A stretch of 64,000 bases of DNA. Origin: Pelethousia sp002409725 (GTDB lineage Bacteria > Bacillota > Clostridia > Christensenellales > CAG-138). Position 1 is the stretch's first letter; every line of letters begins with the position of its first letter. The translations under genes were made by a program, and so were the position numbers. Positions 33,833 to 41,914 of the stretch are shown one piece after another. The notes under the pieces are model-generated. The model ran no database searches, was not told the origin of the DNA, and saw only the letters and a list, made by a program, of their open reading frames with translations. The DNA lies in the NCBI GenBank assembly GCA_937915455.1, contig CALDNN010000196.1, forward strand, positions 36,750 through 100,749, read 5' to 3'.

Positions 33833-34978
33833 TTACGCCCTGCGGCCGCCCATGAGCCGCGCCATCAGGGGGCGGCTCACGCGGATCACGCCCTTGGGGC
33901 AAAATTCCTGGCAGCAGAAGCAGCGTACGCATTCATCCCGCCGGATGCGCGCTCGCTTATTGATGATTTGGATCGCCTGGGCCGGGCAAACGCTTTTGCA
34001 TTCCCCGCAGCCCACGCAAGCGGCGCTTTCGATCACGGGTCGGTTGGCGAACAGGCGGGTTAGTAGCTTGGCTGCGGTTTCGTTGGTAGATCCCCAAAGG
34101 CGGATATCATGCTGGGCTGCGTGCTGAAAATCCGCGATGGCGAAGTCCGCCAGCTCACCGAATACGTGCAGCTCGGAGGCCTCACCCGGGATCAGCCCGC
34201 GCGTATGGGCTGCGGCAAGGGTGGGGACATCCTGTGCGCCCAGTCCCATCAAATGGGCTGCCGCCAAATCGAGCGCGTGGGGGTTGCGGGCGGCCAGAAG
34301 CGCGTCCATCCGCCTGGGCGCTCCGCCCGAGGGGCCGTTTCCTTCCATGGCCACCACCCCATCGGCAATGCAGAGGCGGGGCTTGCACCATTCGCAGATA
34401 TCCACCAGCATATCCGCAAAGGCTTCCTTTGTTTGGTATTGATAATGATATTCGGATTTGCGCATGCCCGGCACGGCCCCAAAGAAATTTTTGCATGCGC
34501 CTGTAAAGGCCATGAGGCCATGGGTTTTGAGCTTGCATAGGTCGATGATAGCGTCCGCCTCGGCCAGGTAGCGCGTTACCTGAAAGGATTTGGCCGCCAC
34601 GGCATCCGCGTTTTCGATATCCATATAGGTGAAATCATCGTTGAGGGAAGCGCCGGTCTTACGTACCTCGTTCATACCCGTAGATGCGTAAATGGCCCCA
34701 ACATAAGCCGCGTTGAAGGGTCCGCCCGGGCTATCCCCCAGCACCACCTGCGCCTGCCGTTCCACCAGCAATTCACACAGGGCCACGGCCACCGCCGGGT
34801 GCACGGTGGCTGCCCGCTCCGGGCGTACGCGCGTCATCAAATTGGCTTTAACGGCGATCTTCATGCCTGGCTTCACCCAGTCCAGCCCGCCCAGGGGCGC
34901 AAGCGCCGCGGTGAGGGCTCCCTTTACCTGTGCCGGCTCGTAGCTCTCACAGCGCGCGATCGATACTTCCCGATCCAT
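33833..34978 (-). CDS. DUF362 domain protein with 2[4Fe-4S] ferredoxin domain
   Basis: A 381-residue protein. The N-terminal DUF362 domain (KPGMKIAVKANLMTRVRPER; DSPGGPFN) covers about 1-300. The C-terminus has two ferredoxin motifs: CVGCGECKSVCP and CVRCFCCQEFCPKG. DUF362 proteins with ferredoxin domains are common in Clostridia and are suspected redox proteins without a known substrate. The start is the third ATG, at 34978, where GAGGG lies 6 bases upstream. Confidence 0.85.
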   Translation of the reverse strand: MDREVSIARCESYEPAQVKGALTAALAPLGGLDWVKPGMKIAVKANLMTRVRPERAATVHPAVAVALCELLVERQAQVVLGDSPGGPFNAAYVGAIYASTGMNEVRKTGASLNDDFTYMDIENADAVAAKSFQVTRYLAEADAIIDLCKLKTHGLMAFTGACKNFFGAVPGMRKSEYHYQYQTKEAFADMLVDICEWCKPRLCIADGVVAMEGNGPSGGAPRRMDALLAARNPHALDLAAAHLMGLGAQDVPTLAAAHTRGLIPGEASELHVFGELADFAIADFQHAAQHDIRLWGSTNETAAKLLTRLFANRPVIESAACVGCGECKSVCPAQAIQIINKRARIRRDECVRCFCCQEFCPKGVIRVSRPLMARLMGGRRA

Positions 34979-35092
34979 TCCCATCCCTCGCAATGCTCCA
35001 TTGTTAAAACGTATAACCCCAAAATAACACAGGGCCGCGCCAAATGCAATGCGTGCGTGCGGTCCTGTGAAATTGCGGCATAAAGATGCGCT

Positions 35093-35235
35093 TTACGCCC
35101 GGTACATCCATGCGTGTTCCTTGATTTTTTGGAAGGTCTCCTCGCTCAGGTCATGCTCGATCTTGCAGGCGTCCGCAGCCGCCGTTTCCTCGATGACCCC
35201 CAGCTGAATGAAGAAGTCGGTCCAAATAAGCGGCA
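35093..35235 (-). pseudogene. C-terminal fragment of a DtxR/MntR-family metalloregulator
   Basis: About 46 codons of minus-strand sequence encode DFFIQLGVIEETAAADACKI, then EHDLSEETFQKIKEH. This matches the dimerisation/metal-binding end of Fe/Mn-dependent DtxR-family repressors. The DNA-binding part is missing: the sequence to the right is the tRNA-Leu promoter. A truncated remnant at the edge of the accessory region. Confidence 0.65.
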
Positions 35236-35272
35236 CCGGCGGTCTGCAAAAAAAGAGAGTACATCGCGGGTA

Positions 35273-35301
35273 TTGACAATTCCAAACCCGGCCAGTATAA
35301 T
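35273..35301 (+). promoter_or_regulatory. tRNA-Leu promoter
   Basis: TTGACA, 17-base spacer, TATAAT: full consensus, 15 bases before the tRNA. Confidence 0.85.
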
Positions 35302-35315
35302 AATTCGTGCAGCTT

Positions 35316-35398
35316 GCGGTCGTGGCGGAACAGGCAGACGCGTACGTTTGAGGGGCGTATGGGAGACCGTATGGGTTCAAGTCCCATCGACCGCACCA
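35316..35398 (+). tRNA. tRNA-Leu (anticodon GAG)
   Basis: An 83-base type II tRNA. Acceptor GCGGTCG pairs with CGACCGC, followed by discriminator A and encoded CCA. The anticodon stem TACGT/GCGTA encloses loop TTGAGGG (anticodon GAG). An 11-base variable arm precedes the T-arm ATGGG-TTCAAGT-CCCAT. A mobile element seems to have used it as an attachment site. Confidence 0.93.
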
Positions 35399-35402
35399 AA
35401 GA

Positions 35403-35430
35403 AAAGGCTAGATGATATCTAGCCTTTTTG
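35403..35430 (+). terminator. tRNA-Leu terminator
   Basis: Stem AAAGGCTAGAT / ATCTAGCCTTT with a T run. Confidence 0.8.
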
Positions 35431-35468
35431 CATATACTGTTACATCGAATAACACGCGAAATAACACA

Positions 35469-35636
35469 CTACCCAATTATTCTGTTTAGTGGCTCGTCCA
35501 TCATTTCGGCGGCGCGATCAAGGTCTCCCTCTATCTCGTGGCAATAGGTTCCGTCAGAATCCATGTTCTTGCTGTGCCCGAGAATAAGCTTTTTAAGAGC
35601 ATCGGGCATGTCTTTGTTCATGCTTGAAAGGGTTGC
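35469..35636 (-). pseudogene. C-terminal fragment of a tyrosine-recombinase integrase
   Basis: Minus-strand sequence encodes DMPDALKKLILGHSKNMDSD, then GTYCHEIEGDLDRAAEMM. This is the end of phage/ICE-type tyrosine integrases, with the LGHS box normally preceding the catalytic tyrosine, here in GTYCHE. Upstream the frame is closed by a stop at about 35637. The fragment lies 70 bases from the tRNA 3' end, the usual integrase position. Confidence 0.7.
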
Positions 35637-35970
35637 CTAACTCAGACGATCTACTCCTCATAGACCTGGACAATGGGGGGCCGGAGGGGCATGTATGGAT
35701 AGATAAGCGCCTCATGGCACCGGACGAATTTATCGCAACACTCAAACCCATCGTAGAAAAACACAATATGACATTGGAGGTAGACCTATGAAGTATTATC
35801 CCATTGTAACCGTAGTAACCCTAAAGGGCGGCGACCGCCCAATTATGATATTGATGATTTAATATTACTCGGAAGCGGTTTATATGGGAAAATTATAGGC
35901 CAAAGGAATAGCACCAAACAATCGTTTAGAATATTATGATATTATGAATGAATAATTGAGGTGCTATGCT
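35637..35970. other. Remnant region between integrase fragment and multicopper oxidase
   Basis: Two plus-strand coding-like scraps are seen: a 47-codon frame ending at 35791 (DLLLIDLDNGGPEGHVWIDK at its start) and a 24-codon ORF overlapping its stop by ATGA (35788-35862, MKYYPIVTVVTLKGGDRP). Neither is recognised. The overlap suggests a former operon of a mobile element. Confidence 0.4.
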
Positions 35971-36861
35971 ATGGTATCCACTCCGGATGTCCAAGATCTT
36001 CCATATAAACCTCAAAACGGTGTTAAATATTTTAAACTCATTGCCGAACCTGTAAGAAGAGAGATTCTGCCTGGTTTATACATAAACGGTTGGGGATATA
36101 ACGGAAGCATACCTGGCCCGACCATCCAGGTCTACTCCGGAGACTATGTGAATATCCGAGTTGTCAATCATCTGCCTCAAGCGACAAGTGTGCATTGGCA
36201 TGGGTTGGATGTTCCCAATATAATGGATGGTGTACCTGAAATAGAGCCGTCGCCCAAAATCGAACCCGGTGGGTATTTTGATTATCATTTTAAGATAATT
36301 AATCCACCGGGCACTCATATGTATCATACGCATTTCAATACCCCCGTCCAGCAGATGATGGGACTTGGCGGAGCGTTTATTATTTTGAGTCACAATAGGA
36401 ATACAGACATACAGCGTGATTATTTTCTAATGCTTCAGGAATTCACTGTAACTGGACTTATGATGGGAGAAATAATGCCGGGTACCTATGACCTCGATCC
36501 AATGTCTCATGATTTTAACTTTTTCACAATCAATGGACGCTGCTTTCCGTATGTAACCCCGCTTAGGGTGAAAGCGGGAGAAAATGTCCGGATCAGGTTA
36601 GGAAATATCGTGCACAACGCCCATCCCATGCATATCCATGGACACCAGTTTACGATATCAGCCAGCGACGGCAATACAATATCTACCAATAACAGACTTG
36701 TTAAAAATACGGTTAATGTGGCTTCGGGCGAGACATATGACTTGGAATTCAAGGCAAACAATCCGGGAAACTGGCCCTTCCACTGCCATATTCCACATCA
36801 TATGTCCAACAATATGCAGATGAAAATGGGCGGAATGACGACAGTAATCGAATATCAGTAG
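35971..36861 (+). CDS. Two-domain multicopper oxidase (laccase-like)
   Basis: A 296-residue cupredoxin protein, much shorter than three-domain laccases or CueO (about 450-550). All four copper boxes are present: HWHG near residue 74, HMYHTHF near 116, HPMHIHGHQF near 218 and HCHIPHHMSNNM near 272 (T1 Cys and axial Met). It should oxidise phenols or Cu(I) with O2 reduction at a trinuclear site. No signal peptide is visible, so it would be cytoplasmic unless exported unusually. The start at 35971 follows TGAGG by 9 bases. A bidirectional terminator separates it from a convergent Cys-rich copper protein. Confidence 0.88.
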   Translation: MVSTPDVQDLPYKPQNGVKYFKLIAEPVRREILPGLYINGWGYNGSIPGPTIQVYSGDYVNIRVVNHLPQATSVHWHGLDVPNIMDGVPEIEPSPKIEPGGYFDYHFKIINPPGTHMYHTHFNTPVQQMMGLGGAFIILSHNRNTDIQRDYFLMLQEFTVTGLMMGEIMPGTYDLDPMSHDFNFFTINGRCFPYVTPLRVKAGENVRIRLGNIVHNAHPMHIHGHQFTISASDGNTISTNNRLVKNTVNVASGETYDLEFKANNPGNWPFHCHIPHHMSNNMQMKMGGMTTVIEYQ

Positions 36862-36884
36862 TAGTATTGTTTAATAATGCAGCG

Positions 36885-36931
36885 TAAAGCAAAAAACCGT
36901 ATGGGTTCAATTCCACACGGTTTTTTGCTTT
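36885..36931. terminator. Bidirectional terminator containing a tRNA-Leu-like segment
   Basis: Arms AAAGCAAAAAACCGT and ACGGTTTTTTGCTTT. It includes ACCGTATGGGTTCAA (36896-36910), identical to 35366-35380 in tRNA-Leu. Confidence 0.75.
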
Positions 36932-36948
36932 ACTGCTCTAGGCGTTGA

Positions 36949-37299
36949 TTACATACCAGCCATCATTTTACATTCATTTGCGCAAGCCTGGCACTCAGCA
37001 GCGCACTTTTTGCAATGATCATCCTTATTAAACATTCCACATTCCTGAGCGCATTCATTGCAGATTGTTTCGCACAACTTGCATAAATCTTTTGCATGTT
37101 TTGCATCCATTGACATAAATGAAGATGACTCTTTGCAAATGCAAGCGCACTCATTAAGAGCCATGATACACATTTTTCTTGCGCTTACATCGGGTTCATT
37201 AAGGCATAGATTCATGCACTCAATACATGCCTGCGCACACCTATTGCAGGCGTCTATACATTTTTGATACTTGTCAATTGCTTTATTTACAATTCCCAT
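36949..37299 (-). CDS. Four-helix-bundle Cys-rich copper-storage protein (Csp-like)
   Basis: A 116-residue protein with 20 cysteines in heptad-like C-x2-C and C-x3-C spacing along four helices (for example KCIDACNRCAQACIECMNLC). This is the pattern of Csp proteins (DUF326), which bind many Cu(I) ions inside a helix bundle. There is no signal peptide, so a cytosolic Csp3 type is likely. TAGGAGG precedes ATG at 37299. Its neighbour is the multicopper oxidase, which points to a copper or metal resistance cargo. Confidence 0.9.
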   Translation of the reverse strand: MGIVNKAIDKYQKCIDACNRCAQACIECMNLCLNEPDVSARKMCIMALNECACICKESSSFMSMDAKHAKDLCKLCETICNECAQECGMFNKDDHCKKCAAECQACANECKMMAGM

Positions 37300-37625
37300 G
37301 TTCAACCTCCTAAATACAATTTTAGAACGACTATAATCTAGTTTCCCTGAAATCATCATCTTTATGCTTTGTATTTTCGTCTACGCCAAAGCGGATGTGG
37401 TCGATGGCTTTCCGCTAGCCCACGTTGTGCATAGACTGGCAGTGGAATTTAGGTCGGGCGTGAATGCTGAAGCGGGGTATTAAACATATAGCGAGAATTT
37501 AGCCGCCGGCCGGTATGCTACGTGGCATGTCGGTCGACCAATGAAATCTCTGATTTGTAATTGATAAGCGTCGTTTAAACGACTACAATAAAGCTGTCAT
37601 TTCACAAAGAAAGGACGGTTTCAAG
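37300..37625. other. Divergent intergenic region
   Basis: It carries the csp-like leader on one side and the promoter and operator of the MerR/LuxR-type regulator on the other. No gene seen. Confidence 0.4.
37561..37589 (+). promoter_or_regulatory. Promoter with a palindromic operator in the spacer
   Basis: TTGATA, 17-base spacer, TACAAT. The spacer contains the perfect palindrome GTCGTTTAAACGAC (37570-37583), a likely repressor or autoregulator site. Confidence 0.5.
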
Positions 37626-38804
37626 ATGGAATACATATCCGCGTTAGAGGCTTCCAAAAAGTGGGGCGTTTCTCTTAGGCAAGTTCAAAGGCTGCTGGCC
37701 GACAATCGAATACCCCGCGCCCAAAAATACGGAAGGTCGTGGACAATTCCGCATGATGCGGGAAAACCCATCGATCTGCGCAGGGAGAAGAAGCTGCAGG
37801 GGCAACCATTATCGGCCGATCTTTCCCATGTGATTGCCGCCACCACCATCCCCATGCCAAGTCATAACCCTGATGCTATCTTGGGTACCATGGATGGGGA
37901 CAGGCTGCGAGTTGCATATGAAGCGGAGTTGGCTTATCTGCGGGGCGACTTTCAGCGGGTGATACAGTACTACTATAAAACCGAGGGAGACGATGCGGTG
38001 AGGCTGCGCGTCTGCCCGTTGGCCATTCCGGCGGCCATCAGCATGGGAGATTACCGCGTATATACGGAGATAGAAAACTATCTTAAGGGAATCATGGAAG
38101 CCAACAAAGGCAGTGAAATGGCCGCCATGGCGGAGATTTCCCTTGTCTCCGCCGCAGTAAGCGTGTTTGCTTCAAACATGGTTCCCGACTGGCTCAAGGA
38201 AGGGGACTTGCGGGCTCTTCCATCTCAGATAAGGCCCAACGCCCTTTATCTTAGAGCAAAGTATCTCCATTGTACCGGGCAAATTGACGTTATGCTGGCC
38301 GTGGCGCAGACTGTGCTGACGCTGAGTGCTCCGGAGCGGGGAATCACCACGACCGATATCTATTTGCGGGTAACCGTCGCTATCGCATACTATGCGCTGG
38401 AGCGGGAGGACGAGGCTAAACGCTGGCTGCTGGAGGCCATGCGCCTCGCCCTCCCCCACGGATTCATCACGCCTTTTGCGGAGCTTATCACCGCCTTCGG
38501 CGGCCTTCTGGAGCAGTGCCTTGAGCAGGAGTTCCCCAACTACTACGGCGCGGTCATAGAACAATGGGAACGCACATGGAGAAACTGGATCACCTTTCAT
38601 AACCAATTCACAAAGGATAACATCACGCTCATCCTGTCCCTGCGGGAATACCATATCGCCGTGCTTGCCGCACGCCGAATCCCGTATGCAAAAATCGCGA
38701 AGCAGTATTGCATTTCGGTGGGAAGGCTCAAGAACATTATGCTGGAAATTTACGAAAAGCTGTTTATCTCCGGGCGGGACGAGCTTGCAAAATACGTCTT
38801 TTAG
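37626..38804 (+). CDS. Transcriptional regulator with MerR-type and LuxR-type helix-turn-helices
   Basis: A 392-residue protein. Residues about 1-50 form an excisionase/MerR-like winged helix (SALEASKKWGVSLRQVQRLL; GRSWTIP). The middle is helical and TPR-like (AYEAELAYLRGDFQRVIQYY), as in MalT/LuxR-like regulators. The C-terminus has a LuxR-type HTH (YAKIAKQYCISVGRLKNIML) at about 345-375. The combination recurs in Clostridia. It is likely to sense a signal and control the downstream surface-protein gene (inference). Confidence 0.8.
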   Translation: MEYISALEASKKWGVSLRQVQRLLADNRIPRAQKYGRSWTIPHDAGKPIDLRREKKLQGQPLSADLSHVIAATTIPMPSHNPDAILGTMDGDRLRVAYEAELAYLRGDFQRVIQYYYKTEGDDAVRLRVCPLAIPAAISMGDYRVYTEIENYLKGIMEANKGSEMAAMAEISLVSAAVSVFASNMVPDWLKEGDLRALPSQIRPNALYLRAKYLHCTGQIDVMLAVAQTVLTLSAPERGITTTDIYLRVTVAIAYYALEREDEAKRWLLEAMRLALPHGFITPFAELITAFGGLLEQCLEQEFPNYYGAVIEQWERTWRNWITFHNQFTKDNITLILSLREYHIAVLAARRIPYAKIAKQYCISVGRLKNIMLEIYEKLFISGRDELAKYVF

Positions 38805-38817
38805 CGCCCCCAAAAAC

Positions 38818-38902
38818 GTGACTTTTTGAATGTAAAAAGTCACTACCGAAAACATGAAGTTACCCCTATGATAGTAATGAAAAGCTATCCTAGGGGTTTT
38901 CT
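38818..38902 (+). terminator. Two successive hairpins after the regulator
   Basis: GTGACTTTTT / AAAAAGTCAC at 38818-38843, then ACCCCTATGATAG / CTATCCTAGGGGT at 38862-38897 with TTTT. Confidence 0.6.
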
Positions 38903-38930
38903 TATTCATTTTGGGAAAGGGCGTGTAGGG

Positions 38931-39245
38931 ATGGAGCCTGAGCAAAAGCGGCTATATAAGGTGTTCCGGATTGGAGGCTACAGCTTTCCCGTCTACCTCG
39001 AGTACGACGAACAGCTTGATGAGAGCTACCCAGCCTACCCCAACTTTGAGGAATGCCCGGAGTATACCGACGATGGACGACCCTTTGCCACGGCGGAGCA
39101 GGAAAGCTGTGTTCACTGCACGCCCAACGCTCCGGGCAGACCCCCGCCGGGTGACTGCGGCGGCTGCGGCTGGTTTTACCGGGAGCAAACGCCTTGCGAT
39201 GCCATCGGCATATGCATGTGCGACGCGCGAGCGGCGCGAAGGTGA
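38931..39245 (+). CDS. Small Cys-rich hypothetical protein
   Basis: A 104-residue protein. An N-terminal beta-rich half (LYKVFRIGGYSFPVYLEYDE) is followed by a Cys-rich C-terminus with CVHC, CGGCGW and CDAIGICMC. These could bind zinc or an iron-sulfur cluster. ATG at 38931 has GTAGGG upstream. No named family is recognised. It lies 27 bases before the surface-protein gene. Confidence 0.6.
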   Translation: MEPEQKRLYKVFRIGGYSFPVYLEYDEQLDESYPAYPNFEECPEYTDDGRPFATAEQESCVHCTPNAPGRPPPGDCGGCGWFYREQTPCDAIGICMCDARAARR

Positions 39246-39272
39246 CAGCAAATAAATTGGAGGGGAAGCAAA

Positions 39273-41414
39273 ATGAAGAGGAAACGTTTTTTAAGTTTTT
39301 TGATTTGCATGGCTCTGGTAATCGTACTGCTGCCCGCGACATCACAGGCGGCGCCGTCTGCAACAGCTTATCCGGTTACCGTAAAAAACGGCACGGTTTT
39401 TGCAGCAACGGCACAGGTATACGGCGGCGTGTCTTATGTTGAAGCGGGGGATATGGTAACTGTTACGCCGGTAATCCCTACCGGACTGTCGGCCTACGGG
39501 TACGACTATTCAAGCCAGGCTTTTGCATACTGGGCGGCAGGGGGCGTTTTGCTTGCGGATATCAAAACCTCCCCTGCCGTATTTGTTATGCCGGGCAACC
39601 CCGTCTCTCTTACAGCGGAGTTCAAAACCGCCGTATCGGTTGCCTCAGCAAAGCCTCAAAATCCATTCCGCAATCTATCGGCCATATTGGATCTCTCCAA
39701 TAACCGTATTGACGTATCCTTATCACCGGCCCGTGATTTTTCGGTCAACCTCATGGGCAAACACGACGTTTCACAGTATGAAGACTTAGCCTCAGCCCCC
39801 GTGGGTAGTGCGCGAGCTATCCTAAGGAGAGCCGTGCTGGAATATCAAGACGGCATGCGGGTCATTAACGATTTGCGTAGCGCCGGCGGTCTTGCGTATT
39901 TCGAGGGCGCCTTTGTGACCAGGGATAAATACTTAACCATGCCGGGATCCGGCGCAAGCGTACTGATATGCCCGGAAAACTGGGACCGTATCGTCGACGA
40001 GTATTTTATGCACGTTGCCCCCGATTATTCCCTTGATGAAACCGACGCAGCCTCGCTTAAAAAAATGCGGTTCCTGGAGAAAACGCATAACACGCCTTAT
40101 CTTTATATTCTGATGCTGGCCACTTTAATGGGTGATCCTTCGGCAACCGCGCGGGATTGGGACGTAGCCTCTCATGATTTTGCTAATTATTATATGGATT
40201 TGGATTTTGCATTCAGAAATGGATTGCCGGAGGATCTCCTTAAGAGAGTGAAGCTTGAATTCGGCAATTCATTTTATTACGAAGTGTATTATTTGGATGA
40301 TGCCGGAAACGAGGTTATTTTGGATACGTATATGCATACCCCTACGCCCGGCACCATGCTTGATCATCTCTTATTCAGCCAAATAGGCTCCGCGGGTTTG
40401 AATCATTGTCAGCCCACATATACATACCGGCAGGGTGCGGTTGAACAAAACATGCATAACCCATCCACGCAGCTTAGCTCCATCGCAGACAAAATCAGGG
40501 TGCGGTTCATCATCGACGAGGTGATGACCAATGCAGGGAACGATCCCTTCGTGGCAACTTATACGGATGTGATCGTGCCTGTACCATCCGTGCTCGGCGT
40601 AACCGGCATCACGCCCGATGCGACTTATGCGAGCGCTGATAAGATTGATTTTTCCACACAGATCGGAAACCTGTTTGAAGGGGAGCCGGGCGAGGGCGGC
40701 CTGCGACTGCTTCCAGTTTCATGGCAGCTTGATAATGCCGCGCCCACCGCCATTTCGGGTGCGTTTGGCGGTACAGTGGATATGGCAAGGCTCTCTTCCG
40801 GCGGGCATCGGTTGACGGTGAACTTTGCCTATCAGGCGTATACGGGTGGAATTTGGGTGGATAGAGGCACCATTGTACCCTATGGTATCAGCTTTAAGGT
40901 CTCCGCTCCTGCCTCCTCGAATTTACCAGTCCGTACCCTTATCAACAGCGCCACGGGCATCACCGTATCCGGCGATATCACTATAAATGCGACGCTGACG
41001 GTGGAAGATATTTCGCTGCATACCAAAGGAACCTGTGTCGCCTGCGACACAATACGCAAGGCGCAAAAGGGCGGACGGTTCTTATTTGGTTATGATATCA
41101 GCCTGAGCCCCACCACAACTGGCCCGCTGACAATCTCTATTCCCATGGACAGCAAATATAACGGCCAAACCATCACCATCCTCCACTGTATAAACGGCAG
41201 GCTGGAAACGATTAACGCAACGGTAGTCAACGGCGTGGCGATGTTTATAGTGACCGAACTTTCACCCTTTGCGGTGACGGCCGGATTGCTTGTGCCGCAT
41301 GAGATCACCGACATACCCAAGACGGGCGACGCGCCAACCCCATGGGGCTTCGTCATTGGTATAGCGGCCCTCTGCGCAGGCTACATGGTGATGAAGCGGT
41401 GCAAAAAAGCATAG
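39273..41414 (+). CDS. Sortase-type cell-surface protein
   Basis: A 713-residue secreted protein. The signal peptide is about 1-27 (FLICMALVIVLLPATSQAAP). Beta-rich repeats of the listerial type (VTVKNGTVFAATAQVYGGVS) follow, then a long central domain. The end is IPKTGDAPTPWGFVIGIAAL, a hydrophobic helix and a KRCKKA tail. IPKTG is a variant of the LPxTG sortase motif. No sortase gene is in the window. The function of the central domain is unknown, with adhesion or signalling possible. Confidence 0.82.
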   Translation: MKRKRFLSFLICMALVIVLLPATSQAAPSATAYPVTVKNGTVFAATAQVYGGVSYVEAGDMVTVTPVIPTGLSAYGYDYSSQAFAYWAAGGVLLADIKTSPAVFVMPGNPVSLTAEFKTAVSVASAKPQNPFRNLSAILDLSNNRIDVSLSPARDFSVNLMGKHDVSQYEDLASAPVGSARAILRRAVLEYQDGMRVINDLRSAGGLAYFEGAFVTRDKYLTMPGSGASVLICPENWDRIVDEYFMHVAPDYSLDETDAASLKKMRFLEKTHNTPYLYILMLATLMGDPSATARDWDVASHDFANYYMDLDFAFRNGLPEDLLKRVKLEFGNSFYYEVYYLDDAGNEVILDTYMHTPTPGTMLDHLLFSQIGSAGLNHCQPTYTYRQGAVEQNMHNPSTQLSSIADKIRVRFIIDEVMTNAGNDPFVATYTDVIVPVPSVLGVTGITPDATYASADKIDFSTQIGNLFEGEPGEGGLRLLPVSWQLDNAAPTAISGAFGGTVDMARLSSGGHRLTVNFAYQAYTGGIWVDRGTIVPYGISFKVSAPASSNLPVRTLINSATGITVSGDITINATLTVEDISLHTKGTCVACDTIRKAQKGGRFLFGYDISLSPTTTGPLTISIPMDSKYNGQTITILHCINGRLETINATVVNGVAMFIVTELSPFAVTAGLLVPHEITDIPKTGDAPTPWGFVIGIAALCAGYMVMKRCKKA

Positions 41415-41491
41415 AACGCTGTATGGGAAAAGGGGGAGGGCATTGTCTGAACCTGTGAAGGGAAAGTAGAAAAGAGAAAAGCAATTAAGAG

Positions 41492-41526
41492 AAGCCCTGT
41501 TCAATCTTAATTGAACAGGGCTTTTG
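41492..41526 (+). terminator. Terminator after the surface-protein gene
   Basis: AAGCCCTGTTCAA / TTGAACAGGGCTT followed by TT. Confidence 0.75.
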
Positions 41527-41607
41527 TAACCCAAAGCATCGGTTTTCCGCAGCTACGCCTGTACCGTTATTGATACCAATTACACGCCGGTTTTTCCTCG
41601 CGTTCCT

Positions 41608-41820
41608 TCAGTCGCGAATTTTGGGCCAGTAGCAAACGCCCACGTCCAAAGCTTTTGGCTTGTCCAAATGAAAGTCTGAACAGCGGCAGTACCAGCATTG
41701 GCGCAGCCCAACTGGTGCGTTGGCTCTTGCTTCAAAGGCGGGGCAACATTGTCCGGGCCAGACATTGCCCTCGGCATTGGGGGCTTTTAGCGGCCCGTCC
41801 TCGCGCCTGCGCTTTTCCAT
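41608..41820 (-). CDS. Small Cys-rich protein downstream of the phosphoesterase
   Basis: A 70-residue protein with CCPAFEARANAPVG, CWYCRCSDFHLDKPKALDVG and VCYWPKIRD, suggesting a metal-binding knuckle. AAAGGAGCGTGATCG precedes the ATG. The same leader and first codons (MEKR) recur before a 24-codon ORF at 43368. No named family recognised. It lies 94 bases after the phosphoesterase stop, on the same strand. Confidence 0.6.
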   Translation of the reverse strand: MEKRRREDGPLKAPNAEGNVWPGQCCPAFEARANAPVGLRQCWYCRCSDFHLDKPKALDVGVCYWPKIRD

Positions 41821-41914
41821 TCGATCACGCTCCTTTAGGCGGAAATACAGGGATATGCTCCGTCGTGGCGATCAGGTTATCGTTGGGGCAAGGCTGCCTC
41901 ATTATAGGCGTTGA

